Source of the DNA: Mytilus galloprovincialis
Taxonomy: Eukaryota > Mollusca > Bivalvia > Mytilida > Mytilidae
NCBI RefSeq assembly: GCF_965363235.1
Contig: NC_134844.1
Location: 49,038,872-49,102,871 of the forward strand
DNA: 64,000 bases
Direction: 5' to 3'
The notes below the pieces were generated by a model. The model had not been told where the DNA came from, did no database searches, and worked only from the letters and a program-made list of their open reading frames with translations. Below are positions 47,139-57,465 of this stretch, piece by piece; the stretch's first letter is position 1; every line of letters begins with the position of its first letter. The position numbers and the translations under genes are program-made.

Positions 47139-47343
47139 CCCCTTTTTTCCTAAATCGTTTTCTATTAATTTCAATTATTTTCGCGTTGTGCAATTTATCA
47201 GTGACCGCTGTGGATAGTGAACTTGGAATAAATAGTAAATTACAAATACAAGTAATTTATGTTTCTAATGATACAGGAAAACGCGAAATAATTGAAATTA
47301 ATAGAAAACAAAAAAATTACGGATTTTGGAAAAAAGGGTGAGG
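47139..47343. mobile_element. MITE with perfect 29-bp inner inverted repeat
   Basis: TTTTCTATTAATTTCAATTA then TTTTCGCGTT at about 47158-47187 is mirrored at about 47279-47308 almost without change. The outer parts (CCCTCCCCCTTTTTTCC against GGAAAAAAGGGTGAGG) extend the pairing. No coding capacity. Confidence 0.75.
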
Positions 47344-47864
47344 ACCAAAAGAAATTGTCCTTTCCCTCAGTACCTACATGTATGGTGTAACATCTGTCAA
47401 TACACAATAATAAAAAAGGTCAGAGTTCAACGGATTTTGTAGAATCCTTTTGTGCTTGTTCTAAATGTAACGTTTTTGCATGATAGATTGCTTTCGTTTG
47501 TTTTTTAAATCATATTACTGTTCGCCTTCTTTTTTGATCCGACAATTTCATGAATGTTTTCAATGTAGCCTGGGGTCCTGGCTAATCTTGTCAGTATACC
47601 TTACGACGCGCAGCTAGATTGGGCCGGATCCCAGGCTAGTTTTCAATGCTGTTCTTTTATTGAATCTAAACACGGGTGAAGGAGCTGGTTTGTGTCCTTG
47701 TCCCACGGTTTGGCGAAAACAGAATTACAGTGAATTACGCTTAAAGTATATAATAAGACAAAAGGTCCTAATGTTGTTGGGTTTTTTTTACTGCATGATC
47801 ACTTCCAGAGGTTCCTACCCTCAGCAACCCCAGTCTACTCGTATGGTACTTCTAAAATATAACA
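47344..47864. other. No gene seen
   Basis: Contains a split inverted word AGCCTGGGGTCC / GGATCCCAGGCTAG (47568-47640). The 108-codon frame from 47660 runs into a family A repeat and is not a gene. Confidence 0.35.
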
Positions 47865-47945
47865 CAAATATAAAAAAGAAAAAAAAAAAAATGTGGTATG
47901 ATTGGCAACTTTCCACAAGAGACCAAAGGCCCCGAACAAAGCCTA
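47865..47945 (+). repeat. Family A fragment, copy 6
   Basis: After a poly-A stretch: ATGTGGTATGATTGGCAACT then TTCCACAAGAGACCAAAGGC; only the 5' end of the family. Confidence 0.65.
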
Positions 47946-49139
47946 CTATATTTCTCTTAATATATAATAAAACAAACTTTTATTGATTATATGTCTCATT
48001 ACTGATAAACAAATATGGATTTAAAACAATATCATTATTAAAATAAATACATCAAATGCTTTACATGTAATTCATTAATGTTGATAGAAATCTAATCGAT
48101 ACCGATGAGAAAAAGGAAGCGTCCTCGCATCATTCTTTTTAACCTTTAGTGACCTTGTTGTCCTAAAACTGATATAATTTTTAGGGTTAATAACCTCTGA
48201 AAGATCAGTTTGTCATTGATTTCAAACGTTCATTCAACCCAATAGGGTTCGTTCAACTATTTTCTGCGTGGTCGTTCACCCCAATGTTGCGTAATTGTAA
48301 AAAAAAAATATTGGTCTCGTTCTCGTCAAAGTATTGAACATATATATAGGAATTCGGTAGTGAACATTTTACTACGAAGTTGTTTATTACTTTTTGTGTA
48401 TTGGAATAGAGATCTATAGACAGTCACACCGTCAATCAATATTTTAAGGAAGTATCTGTTTGTTATATTATATTTTATTTTACAATTACCCACACTTAAT
48501 CAAATAAACTTGAGAACAAAACATTAGGCACGATATAAATAATTCAACATGTTATTGTTTGTTTTCTCCAACTGCAAAAGAAATTGATATTTTAAAAACT
48601 TTATCCCTTGTTTGAATAATTGAAATGTTTACATTTTTATTATTTCTACACGATATAGGAGCTAAAATAACAAAGAATTATATTTAAAAGAACAATTGAA
48701 CATCGCGGATACTTAATTGATAGAGGGCACTTCCCGCTGGGGCTTTGTTTCCCCACTCTTTTCATATATTTTAGATTATAAAAATGTATACCTCTTCATT
48801 AGAAAAATGTCGAATTTTGAAATTGAAAAATTTATCAAAAGTTACTTATTCAAACAACCCTCTACATAAGCAAATCAAAACAACTTTAAGAACAACATAT
48901 TAAAAGATGCAATCTTAATGATGTCATACAAGAAAATCTTGAAACATTTTTTGATCGTTGGTACAATATTTTGTCGATCCTGTTACCATTTTCAGAAGAA
49001 ATTTTGGGTTATTAAGAAAAGGTTTAGATAAAATGTTAATCTTATCAAAATAGATGTAAGGTGTGTTTATTCTGAATGTTCTGAATCACAAATCCGACAA
49101 GCTTTCATTTAAACCATTACAACTGAAATTTCCATTAAA
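47946..49139. other. No gene seen
   Basis: AT-rich, motif-free DNA. Confidence 0.3.
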
Positions 49140-49289
49140 AATAAAAAAAATTAAGCATGGGTGTACTGAAAATTCGACATTTTTTTTTTAAATAACCCAT
49201 ATAGAGAATCACTGACGCGTGACCGGAGCGGGCCCCCTCTTCGGCAGTCAGTGGGCCCCGACTTACATAAATTTCTAGATCCGCCGCTG
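49140..49289 (-). mobile_element. Small GC-rich inverted-repeat element, truncated copy
   Basis: The right end is CTAGATCCGCCGCTG, and the interior (TCACTGACGCGTGACCGGAG, GGCAGTCAGTGGGCCCC) matches the copy at 2853-3008 in reverse. The left end is diverged or lost. Confidence 0.6.
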
Positions 49290-49879
49290 AGTACCAAGTA
49301 ATGAAAACTCTATTGACCTTATCCAATATTTCTTAAAGTTTTCCCCACCTATTCACATATTTTCAAGATGGAAAATGTTACCTAGTCCAGCGGCACGTCC
49401 TATCGTATGGATATAAAAGATGGTGTCTTCAACCTATGCCAACATTTGATAAAAATATATTCAACCTACGCCTACAAACAAAACACAATAGGTGTTGTTA
49501 TAGCAATTATTAATTAATAAAAGGTAAAATACAGTCAGTATATTTAAGCATTAAAATTTTACTCTTTGAAAATTCAGAAACTAAAATAAAGTATTTGCAA
49601 AATTGTGTTGTAGTACAAAATGAATAATTAAAAAATATCTAAAAAGACAAAAACGGTTAAATAGAACCCTTGATACTAGCAAAATTTTGTTGAAAAAATA
49701 TAAAATTCATAATAAAAAAATAGATTAAATTTTAAATTAAACACTTTTAAAATTTAACAATACTAAAGAAAACAAGAGTTAAAAAGCTATTTCATTGGTG
49801 CAAAGGAGTAGGTCCAGCTAAGGCCCCTTTTTGGCCCCAAAATATAGCAGTTTTACAAAATTGTAAAAAATAAAAAAAA
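49290..49879. other. No gene seen
   Basis: AT-rich DNA leading into a family A copy. Confidence 0.3.
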
Positions 49880-50290
49880 AAAATAAAAGATGTGGTCTGA
49901 GTGCCAATGAGACAACTCTCTCATTCAAGTAACAACTTATAAAAGTAAATCATTATAGGTCAAAGTACGGTCTTCAACATGGAGCCTTTGTTCACACCGA
50001 ACAGCAAGCTATAAAGGGTCCCAACAAATGAAAGTGTAAAACCATTTAAACGGGAAACCCAACGGTCTAATCTATCAGTATAAAAACGAGAAACGAGAAA
50101 CACCAATCATATATATAATCAACCGCATCATCAAACGACAACTACTGAACATCAGATTCCTGACTGTGGACAGATGCAAACAAATGCAACGGGATTTAAA
50201 CGTTTTGATATGTACCATCCTTCGCCCTGATCTGAAAAAATAGTGAAACATCACAACATAAAAAAGACACACTATAAGATATCAATTGAA
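49880..50290 (+). repeat. Family A, long copy 7
   Basis: ATGTGGTCTGAGTGCCAATG, AAAGTACGGTCTTCAACATG, ACAGCAAGCTATAAAGGG and AAACGGGAAACCCAACGG appear in order. This is a subfamily with AGTGCCAATG and AGCAAGCTATAAAG, shared with the copy at 55.8 kb. Confidence 0.7.
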
Positions 50291-50473
50291 TATTGGAAGT
50301 GACTCCCTGAGCGTTGTCGTCCGCCAGTCTTCGTCCTAAATTTTGAGAAAAAATCCTCTTCTCAGAAAATGTTGGCCCAAAATGTAATTTTTTTTTACCT
50401 GAATTTTTCTTAGGGAATCCGGTTTAAAACTCTGTGGACTTGGCCCACCAATCAGCATGGCCACTGATGGTAA

Positions 50474-50768
50474 GTGAGCTACCATTTGATTTCTATGGTG
50501 GGGGGGGGGGGGGGGGCTATGATGAAATTTAAAAAAAATAGGCAGGACAGGAGTATTGAGTAAAAAAAAAAGCAGGATGAGACACTTGCAAAAAAAAAAA
50601 GTCAGGATGACAATTTAGGTAAAAAAGTCAGGATAAACTAAAAAAAAAAAAAAAGGGCAGGACCGAATAGAGTGAAAAATAAAAAGGCAGGACAGAGATT
50701 ACAAAGACAGGACACAATTATTTAATCCTAGCCCCCCCCCCCCCCATAAAAATCAAATGGTAGCTCCC
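50474..50768. mobile_element. TAA-flanked MITE with poly-G/poly-C ends
   Basis: The left end is GTGAGCTACCATTTGATTTC then TATGG and a run of G. The right end is a run of C, then CCATAAAAATCAAATGGTAG and CTCCC. TAA stands on both sides (50471-50473 and 50769-50771), a 3-bp duplication of the type used by PIF/Harbinger elements. The interior has about seven repeats of GGCAGGAC or GTCAGGAT joined by poly-A. The long G run (about 50499-50516) may be prone to assembly error. Confidence 0.75.
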
Positions 50769-50839
50769 TAAAAATACAAAAAATACGGGTAAAACTGAAT
50801 GTTGGACAGAAAGAACATTCACGGTAAAGTTCGGTAAAC

Positions 50840-51215
50840 ATATTTGTTTTTCGTTTGTTATTTTCTACATAAACTATACCATTAGTTTTCTCGTTTTAAT
50901 TGTTTTCATTTGTAATTTTGGGGGCTTTTTTAAAGCAGGCTATTCGGTATGGCTTTTGCTCATTGTTGAAGGTCTCACGGTGACCAAGAGTTGTTAATGT
51001 CTGTCTCATTTAGTCTCTTGTGGAGAGTTGTTTCATTGGATATCATACAGGGGCGGCGGATCCAGCCATTTTAAAAAGGGGGGTTCCTAACCCAGGACAA
51101 AAGGGGGTTCCAATTACATGTCCCCATTCAAATGCATTGATCGTAAAAAAAAGGGGGGGTTCCAACCCCCGGAACCCCCCTCTGGATCCGCGCCTGTCAT
51201 ACCACATCTTCTTAT
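50840..51215 (-). repeat. Family A copy 8, split by a small element
   Basis: On the plus strand GCTCATTGTTGAAGGTCTCA and GAGTTGTTTCATTGGATATC lead to TCATA. The family resumes at 51197 with TCATACCACATCTTCTTATA. The inserted piece is the element at 51048-51196. Confidence 0.75.
51048..51196. mobile_element. Small GC-rich inverted-repeat element, intact ends, nested
   Basis: The ends CAGGGGCGGCGGATCCAG and complement CAGGCGCGGATCCAG are flanked by TCATA on both sides (51043-51047 and 51197-51201). It is inserted in a family A repeat, so the empty site is known and the 5-bp duplication is certain. Confidence 0.9.
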
Positions 51216-51486
51216 ATTTGAATGATAAACATAAAAGTAAACAATAACGAAAAAACAGATTATCCGTTTTGGAGTCCACCCTTTGAAGATCTTTGAAAAG
51301 TCACATTAAAAAAATACCAGTTTTTATTTGATATATTATGCATGCATCTTGTTAAAACTTTTAAAGAAAGGGATACAGTTTATGTTGTTATTTTTGTTTA
51401 TATGTCATTTATATGATTTCCCATTCAGTCAAAATCTCTCGAAGTTGTGTTCTAAATGCCTAATCAAATTAAAATGGTCATACCTC

Positions 51487-51522
51487 CAAGGATTTGTACA
51501 GTAAGTACTGTACAAATCCTTG
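51487..51522. repeat. Perfect 36-bp palindrome flanked by ATACCTC
   Basis: The two 16-base arms CAAGGATTTGTACAGT and ACTGTACAAATCCTTG pair without mismatch around AAGT. ATACCTC stands directly on both sides, which looks like a 7-bp target duplication of a minimal palindromic insertion. Confidence 0.85.
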
Positions 51523-51837
51523 ATACCTCTTTAGAATAATTTTATGTTCGGAACGACATCCTAGTCCATACCGTCATATTTTTAACTAGAATATGAGTTT
51601 CCGGTTGTACAGCGGCATTTTCAAAACAAATGTACGATTGTAATTTTCCAAGTATATGAACTTTATAGTAGTCCTGTATGACATTTTTCAATCAATCAAT
51701 TATGTTCAGCAGTCTAATATAGATTTGATTCATAGAGCTTATGGTCAACCCCTGAGTGGAAGTACCCATAGTCACCCCACATATAATTTTTAATTTTAAT
51801 TATTTTTATGCCCCATGCACACACAGGGGTTTGTTAC

Positions 51838-51930
51838 AATTGCCGTGTTTACTATCCATACGAACCCCTAAAAAAGCATGTGTTTTTTAGGAGTTCGTAT
51901 GGATAGTAAACCCGGCAATTGTAACAAACC
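51838..51930. mobile_element. Hairpin with ~43-bp arms
   Basis: GGTTTGTTACAATTGCCGTG, TTTACTATCCATACGAAC(C) and CCTAAAAAA pair with the mirror copy. The tip is GCATGT. One arm carries TATGGATAGTAAACCC, which recurs in the loop of the hairpin at 56145. Confidence 0.8.
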
Positions 51931-52198
51931 TCTTTGCCCTACAAGTATACGATAGCAGAGGGGCATATTTTTATTTGTTGTTCTGTGCATCCGTTTGTTC
52001 GTCCATCTGTCTTGCTTCAGGTTATATAGTCTTTGGTCAAGGTAGTTTTTGATGAAGTTGGAGTCTAATCAACTCGAAACTTAGTTCATATATTCTCTTT
52101 TTTATGATCTTTCTAATTTTAATGCCAAATTTCAGGGTTTACCTCTTTTTCACGGTCCACTAAACATAGAAAATGATAGTGTGAACGAGTAGGGCATC

Positions 52199-52334
52199 CA
52201 GAGGGGCCCCGGCCCCCCCTTTCGTGGGAAAAATTTGGTTGATTATATAGGGAATCATTTAAGCATGACTGGAGCCCCCCCCCTTAGGTCAGTCAGCAGG
52301 CCCCCCCTTAGGAAAAGTTCTGGATCCGCCACTG
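52199..52334. mobile_element. Small GC-rich inverted-repeat element, copy with GCATC duplication
   Basis: It begins CAGAGGGGCCCCGGCC and ends GATCCGCCACTG, with GCATC on both sides (52194-52198 and 52335-52339). In orientation it is the reverse of the 2853 copy, with the shared interior GGTCAGTCAGCAGGCC. Confidence 0.85.
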
Positions 52335-52400
52335 GCATCCATGTTCTATGGACAATCTTAACAATGATGCTGATGGACACATTCTTGTTTATTAAATAAA

Positions 52401-53028
52401 TGTTTATTTATCACTTTTAATATATGTCACATGTACATTGTATACATCTTATCGCTAATCCCGGCAGACCCGGCACCTTGAACTATTGATGCATACAACA
52501 ATCACTTTTCCATTGTGGTGTCAAATATTTTGTTTTATGACGTCAGAATTTTACAGGAACCTGTGAGATATCCAGTAATGGTGGACAAATAGCAATATAA
52601 GGTGTATTGTATGTAGAAATTAATGTCAAACAGCATTTGAGATTTTTGCCTGTCGACTTGTAACTTGTTAACTTGTAATAGATTTTGATAAAATTGTATA
52701 TCATGGCTTTGTGACACCAAATATGTTGACCCAGCTTTAATATTGAAACTTTGACCACGAACATTGCATGTATCAGCCAAGTCATAATGTATTTAAAACA
52801 GACATACATTTGTAGTCCAAGATTATTCTGATGTCTAACAGCTGTTTTGACCCATGGTCTCAGCTTGTCTGGCAAAACAGCCTTTGGATGTCAGAGTAAT
52901 CTCAGACTTAACGGAAGTTGATCATGTTGATGAATTTAGTTTTGACCTGTCTGAACTTATCACTTCAGGATGTCTTCCTGTTTGTCATGTTTGTTTGGAA
53001 AACAAATTAAGAAAACACTTGTTTCTAT
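52401..53028. other. Intergenic; one weak plus-strand frame
   Basis: An ATG-initiated frame from 52854 (VISDLTEVDHVDEFSFDLSE, CLPVCHVC) runs into the element at 53029. Without the element and one target copy it would continue about 24 codons. Too short to call a gene. A CRE word TGACGTCA lies near 52539. Confidence 0.3.
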
Positions 53029-53720
53029 CAGTCAGGGGTGCTACTTAAACAAGTGATTTCATTATCACCTATTTCAGTCATTTAATAAATTCAGTTATCA
53101 CCTATTTAAGTGATTTTGGTGTTTTCTTTGATCTTCAAATGCTTATTTCATTGATTTTCCATATTTTCACAAACTTTTCTATAATTTTCCTACATAGTCA
53201 GAGCAATTATCCCTTTTTCTATGGATATTAACCTCACCAGTGAGCTTGGGCAGTAAGTTAGTGCTCTAAAGCTTTTAAAAGTACCCTTGGGAATTGTTCT
53301 GTAATCAAATGTTCATTAACTACATGTACTCTGATTATCAGACAAAGGTCAACAATATTAGGTAATCTGATTGGTTTTCTTTAGAGTTAGAATGATATAC
53401 TTCAAAGTTATGTCCTGATCTACAAATTATTTCAGAAAATGCATATTTTAAATAAATTGTAAAAACTGACAGGCTTATCAAGCAAAAGACAATTTTAAGA
53501 TGTACATTTTTTCAATGGAATTCTTGTCTTTTTACCAATAGAAAAATATCAAGAAAAAGTTATAAACAGTTATTGAAGTGATCCTCTCAATTTACTTGTT
53601 TCAGTGATTTTAAAAAGTCTGTGTCTATTTATACATGTAGATTTTAAAAAAATATTTCACAGCCAAAATCACTTGAAGAAGTGATTCTGAAATCACTTGT
53701 TTAAGTAGTACCCCTGACTG
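53029..53720. mobile_element. TIR element with TCTAT duplication
   Basis: The ends are CAGTCAGGGGTGCTACTTAA then ACAAGTGATTTCA and its complement. TCTAT flanks both sides (53024-53028 and 53721-53725). The inner sequence repeats the word AAGTGATT/AATCACTT at both ends. 692 bp, no gene, probably non-autonomous. A 5-bp duplication excludes the common TA, TTAA and 8-bp groups. Confidence 0.8.
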
Positions 53721-54065
53721 TCTATCGAGCAATTTAAAAATACACATGCAACAAAATTGCCAAATATCTGCTGCTCATCCAAAAACCTACATATTGTGAC
53801 GTGCAGCTGGTATTTAAAATATCAGTATATACATGATATATATCATATACATGTTGTATATGCAGACAACCTTATAAAAAGCAGCAGTATGTCTATAAAA
53901 AATATACATAAAATGTGGTGTGCACATTGAATAACCCATACATTATATAGAACATAATTTAAAAGTGTGCACCATATTTTTAAGATTATTTGGAATAGAC
54001 AAAATATATTGCAGTCATTACTTTTAGTTCAATTCTAAATTTAATATTAAAGAGTATTTAACATG
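53721..54065. other. No gene seen
   Basis: AT-rich DNA between two DNA elements. Confidence 0.3.
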
Positions 54066-54684
54066 CAGTGCTCTAGCTAGAAATCAAAAGGGGCAGGGTG
54101 CCAGTGGAGGGCAGGGCACTTTTTATGATAAGAATAGGCACTGCTCATTTATTTGTCTACGTTTCTGTGTGTATCACGAGTTAACAAATCTCTTTTTTTA
54201 TACTAGATAATATTTTTAGAGCACAAATTTGTAATAAGCTAAAACAGGGGAAGTAACTTCAAAATAAATTTCCACCACGTTTGGGTTAATTAAAAACTGT
54301 GCTTGTCGCTAACAAGTTGAGATGGAAGGCATTTCTGTAAAGGCATAGTTTTATTTTGATGACTTAAATTCAATTACACATTCATCAAAAGTATGACAAA
54401 AAGATACATTGTCTTAATTAAATTACCTAGTTATTAACACCTTTGAAGTCTTTATCATTGTAATTGATTGTAATGACATGATTAACCTAAGGGCAATCAC
54501 ACAGGTGTCATATATGTAATTAACTTGGAGATCAGAAATCGATGAAACAAAATTTTACCAAAACGGCACAAGATAATTTTGGAAAAAGACGTCAGGGCAG
54601 AAGGGCGCGGATGAAGGCACCCAGGGCGCGGCTGAGGGCACCCAGGGCGCGGTGCCCTTCTATTTTGGGCTAGCAAGACCACTG
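54066..54684. mobile_element. hAT-like non-autonomous element
   Basis: The ends are CAGTGCTCTAGCTAG and complement CAGTGGTCTTGCTAGCCC. GGCAGGGTGCC lies inside the left end. Three repeats of GGGCGCGG(A/C)TGA(A/G)GGCACC lie inside the right end. CAGTG-type ends suit hAT, but a clean 8-bp duplication is not seen. Confidence 0.6.
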
Positions 54685-54848
54685 GGTCACATGGGAAAAA
54701 AATATGTTTCTGAGCTGATAGATAAAAATCTTTCAGCCAATCAGAAGACGTGTTAAACCAAAATTAATTTATTTCAGAATGTCTCGTAATTAGTGCCATT
54801 GTTCTTGTTGTTTTGATTTTTAACTTTTTTATTAACAGGTAAACAAAT

Positions 54849-54967
54849 ATGCCAGAAAAACGACACATGATATTATGTACTGTAACAGATGTCAGAGATG
54901 GACAAGTTGTCTACCCTTGTTGCTCACAATGCTGTTCTAAGCTTAGATCTGATTGTTTTCAAGATAG
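54849..54967 (+). CDS. DDIAS: DDIAS (noxin) homologue, coding exon 1
   Basis: The start ATG lies ten bases after an acceptor (TATTAACAG), so a non-coding exon must lie upstream. The exon encodes MPEKRHMILCTVTDVRDGQ, VVYPCCSQCCSKLRSDCFQD and two bases of Arg, up to donor GTATGA. YPCCSQC holds the first half of a four-Cys zinc ribbon in an RPA1-C-type OB fold, matching YPSCQKC in human DDIAS as I recall it. DDIAS is reported to protect cells from apoptosis after DNA damage and to favour S-phase entry. Confidence 0.85.
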
Positions 54968-55573
54968 GTATGAACATTTAGTACAAATATTAGTATGGTG
55001 TATTTGATATTTATTGCCTTTTAACATGTTTAATCAACTGGTTTACAAACTCATGATAGTTTGTGTTTCTTCTTTATAGTTTCTTGTTTTTGTGTATTTT
55101 GACTACATATATCCTCAGATAGTAATTTTTGTATTTTACAAGCATGTTCATGAAGTTAATGTCATACTGGATACCTTTTGAAGAAAAAGTATATGTTCAA
55201 CATGAACAATAAACATACTAACAAAAGTGTATTTTCATGACTTACTGATCTCCCCAGTATTTTCATGACTTAGTGATCTCCCCAGTATTTTCATGACTTA
55301 GTGATCTCCCTAGTATTTTCAAATAGCACCATTGGATGGGGTTTGAAAAAGCACTGTTCCCTAGAAATACTGCACCATTATGATGATACAAAACATTAAT
55401 AAATCTATTCAGATAGCACCATGTGGTAAACATATAGCACAATTGTACCATGCATGGTGCTATAAGATCCTTGGGAGAACGTTGTCAGGACCATGAGGAC
55501 ATGATTTATTCAATGTTTTAATTTAAACTCTGTTTTCATAGACTAACTTGCATTTTAATTTCCATTTGTGTAG
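54968..55573 (+). other. DDIAS intron 1
   Basis: 606 bp, GT-AG. Contains a run of three CAGTATTTTCATGACTTA(C/G)TGATCTCCC-type units (~30 bp each) at about 55220-55320. Confidence 0.75.
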
Positions 55574-55735
55574 ATGGCAGTGCTTAAAATGTGGTTGTAG
55601 CTCCACGACAGAAGATTTAGATTGGAGATATAGATTGTCATTAATGGTAACTGATGGTCATACACTGGCTAATATTTGTTTGTTTGGTAGTTTGTTGCAG
55701 CCTTATTTTGGGATGTCTACCAACCAGTTTGTGAG
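55574..55735 (+). CDS. DDIAS: DDIAS homologue, coding exon 2
   Basis: Between TTTGTGTAG and GTAAGT. Joined at phase 2 it reads RWQCLKCGCSSTTEDLDWR, YRLSLMVTDGHTLANICLFG, SLLQPYFGMSTNQFVR. CLKC is the second half of the zinc ribbon. The YRLSL...LFGS...FG order is the OB-fold core (human: YKLSL, VFGSCLDTFFG). Residues 40-94 of the predicted protein. Confidence 0.9.
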
Positions 55736-55777
55736 GTAAGTTGTCAAACATGATGATCAGACTTTCAGTTGTATTGT

Positions 55778-56050
55778 CTTATGGATATAAGAAGAAATGG
55801 TATGAATGCCAATGAGACAACTCTTGATCCAAGTCACAATTTGTAAAAGTAAACCTTTATATGTCAAAGTATGGTCTTCAACACAGAACTGCAAGCTATA
55901 AAGGGCCACCAAAATGACTAACTAGTGTAAACCATGTACCATTCAAACAGGAAAACCAATGGTCTTATCTATACATATAAAAAACAAGGTACGTGAAACA
56001 CTTATGTTCTGCATAAAAAAAAATGACAACCACTGAACATCAGGTTCTTG
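55778..56050 (+). repeat. Family A copy 9, in DDIAS intron 2
   Basis: ATGGTATGAATGCCAATGAG, AAAGTATGGTCTTCAACACA and CTGCAAGCTATAAAGGGCC, the subfamily seen at 49.9 kb. Confidence 0.7.
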
Positions 56051-56144
56051 TCTGTTACTAGAATCACAAAAGGCCTTGACTTCCATTTTGATATTCATGT
56101 AGTTGGGTAACATTCCAGGATTAGATCTGATTCATGCCAGTTAG

Positions 56145-56217
56145 GCACAGGCACTTGTTTTTGTTAATATGGGGTATGGATAGTAAACCCCATATTGACA
56201 GAAACAAGTGCCTGTGC
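56145..56217. mobile_element. Hairpin with ~29-bp arms
   Basis: GCACAGGCACTTGTTTTTGT then TAATATGGGG pairs with CCCCATATTGACAGAAACAA then GTGCCTGTGC (a few mismatches). The loop is TATGGATAGTAAA. Confidence 0.8.
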
Positions 56218-56639
56218 AGTTAAGAGTAAATATACACCTAACAGAAGTTACCATGCTTAAAACAAAATAATCCTCAATGTAATTTATTACACATTGATGA
56301 TGTATCCGAATATTTCAAAACATTGGATTGCATTTATTTATCATGTTTATTTTTCAATCAGCAATACAATTTCAAAACAACAACTATATTTTCTTTGAAC
56401 ATTTAAAGAAATTTGATTCATTGAAAAAAGATGAGGATTGGTAATGGCAATACACAATACAAAACTCTTATCACCTCAAGAAAAACATTATCAACAGTGT
56501 TTGAATAATTAGACAAACAATATTTTACATCATCTGCATCACACAAAAAAATCTGTTTGCATTTACCAAGGTTTGCTTCAAAAGAAACTTTTCTATTTGC
56601 AGTACATGATATAGAACTAAATTTAAAAAGACGAAGGGT

Positions 56640-57465
56640 ATATTGTTACGTAGAGTGAAAGACTTTTTTCTAAATATCCCTCACTTGAAACTGTTCCAAC
56701 CTCCTTGTAGAACTAGTTTTTGTCGAGCCTGTGACTTTTGTCGCAGAAACTTGACAAAGACAAAAAAAAATTTTGTAATGTTAAATTCTCCCTTTTTTTT
56801 AAGTAATAGGATAACTTTATTTGGTATGTGCGTTCCTTGCAAGGTCCTCATGCCCGTGAGACAGTTTTCACTTGACCTCGACCTCATTGTTGTATCAGTG
56901 AACAAGGTATTCATTTTTTTTACATACATAAATAAGGCCATTAGTTTTCTTGTTTGAATTGTTTTACATTGTCTTATCGGGGCCTTTTATAGCTGACTTT
57001 GCGGTATGGGCTTTGCTCATTGTTGAAGGCCGTACGGTGACCTATAGTTGTTAATGTCTGTGTCATTTTGGTCTTTTGTGGATAGTTGGCTCATTGGCAA
57101 TCATACCACATCTTCTTTTTTATATGTTTGGTGGTCAAGTCCACATCTCAGATACTATCAGCAATAAGTCTAGTATATTCGGCATACGGAAGGACTACAT
57201 TTCCAACTTGCAGGTGTTATCTGACCTTGACATCATTTTCATGGTTCAGTGGTTATAGTTAAGTTTTTGTGTTTTGATCTGTTTTTCTTACACTGTATGC
57301 AATAGGTCTACTATATCTGGTTCATGGAATGATTCTAAGGAGTACATGTCTAGCTGGCAGGTGTCATCTGACCTTGACCTCATTTTCATGGTTCAGTGGT
57401 CACAGTTAAGTTTTTGAGTTTTTGGGCTTGTTTTCTAATACTATATTCAATAGGTAAACTATATA
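56640..57465 (+). repeat. Bivalve tandem repeat (147-bp units), left part, with a family A piece
   Basis: TTTGTCGAGCCTGTGACTTT at about 56718 and GACCTCGACCTCATTGTTGT at 56874 start the block. A reversed family A piece occupies about 56935-57115. Two further units follow, with CTGACCTTGAC and TCATTTTCATGGTTCAGTGG at 57221 and 57368 (147 bp apart). The array is split at 57465 by the element that follows. Confidence 0.7.

Larger units (their letters stand above)
51800..52400 (+). repeat. Dispersed mussel repeat (ATGCCCC family) with two nested insertions
   Basis: Starts TTTTTATGCCCC and continues after a hairpin as GCAGAGGGGCATATTT, GGTCAAGGTAGTTTTTGATG, TTTCACGGTCCACTAAACAT, and after another insertion as CATGTTCTATGGACAATC. 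I recall this as a common bivalve repeat. The hairpin at 51838-51930 and the GC-rich element at 52199-52334 were inserted into it. Confidence 0.65.

Noticed and set aside
52543-52875. 110- and 81-codon minus frames as genes
   Set aside because: Overlapping frames without motifs or splice signals.
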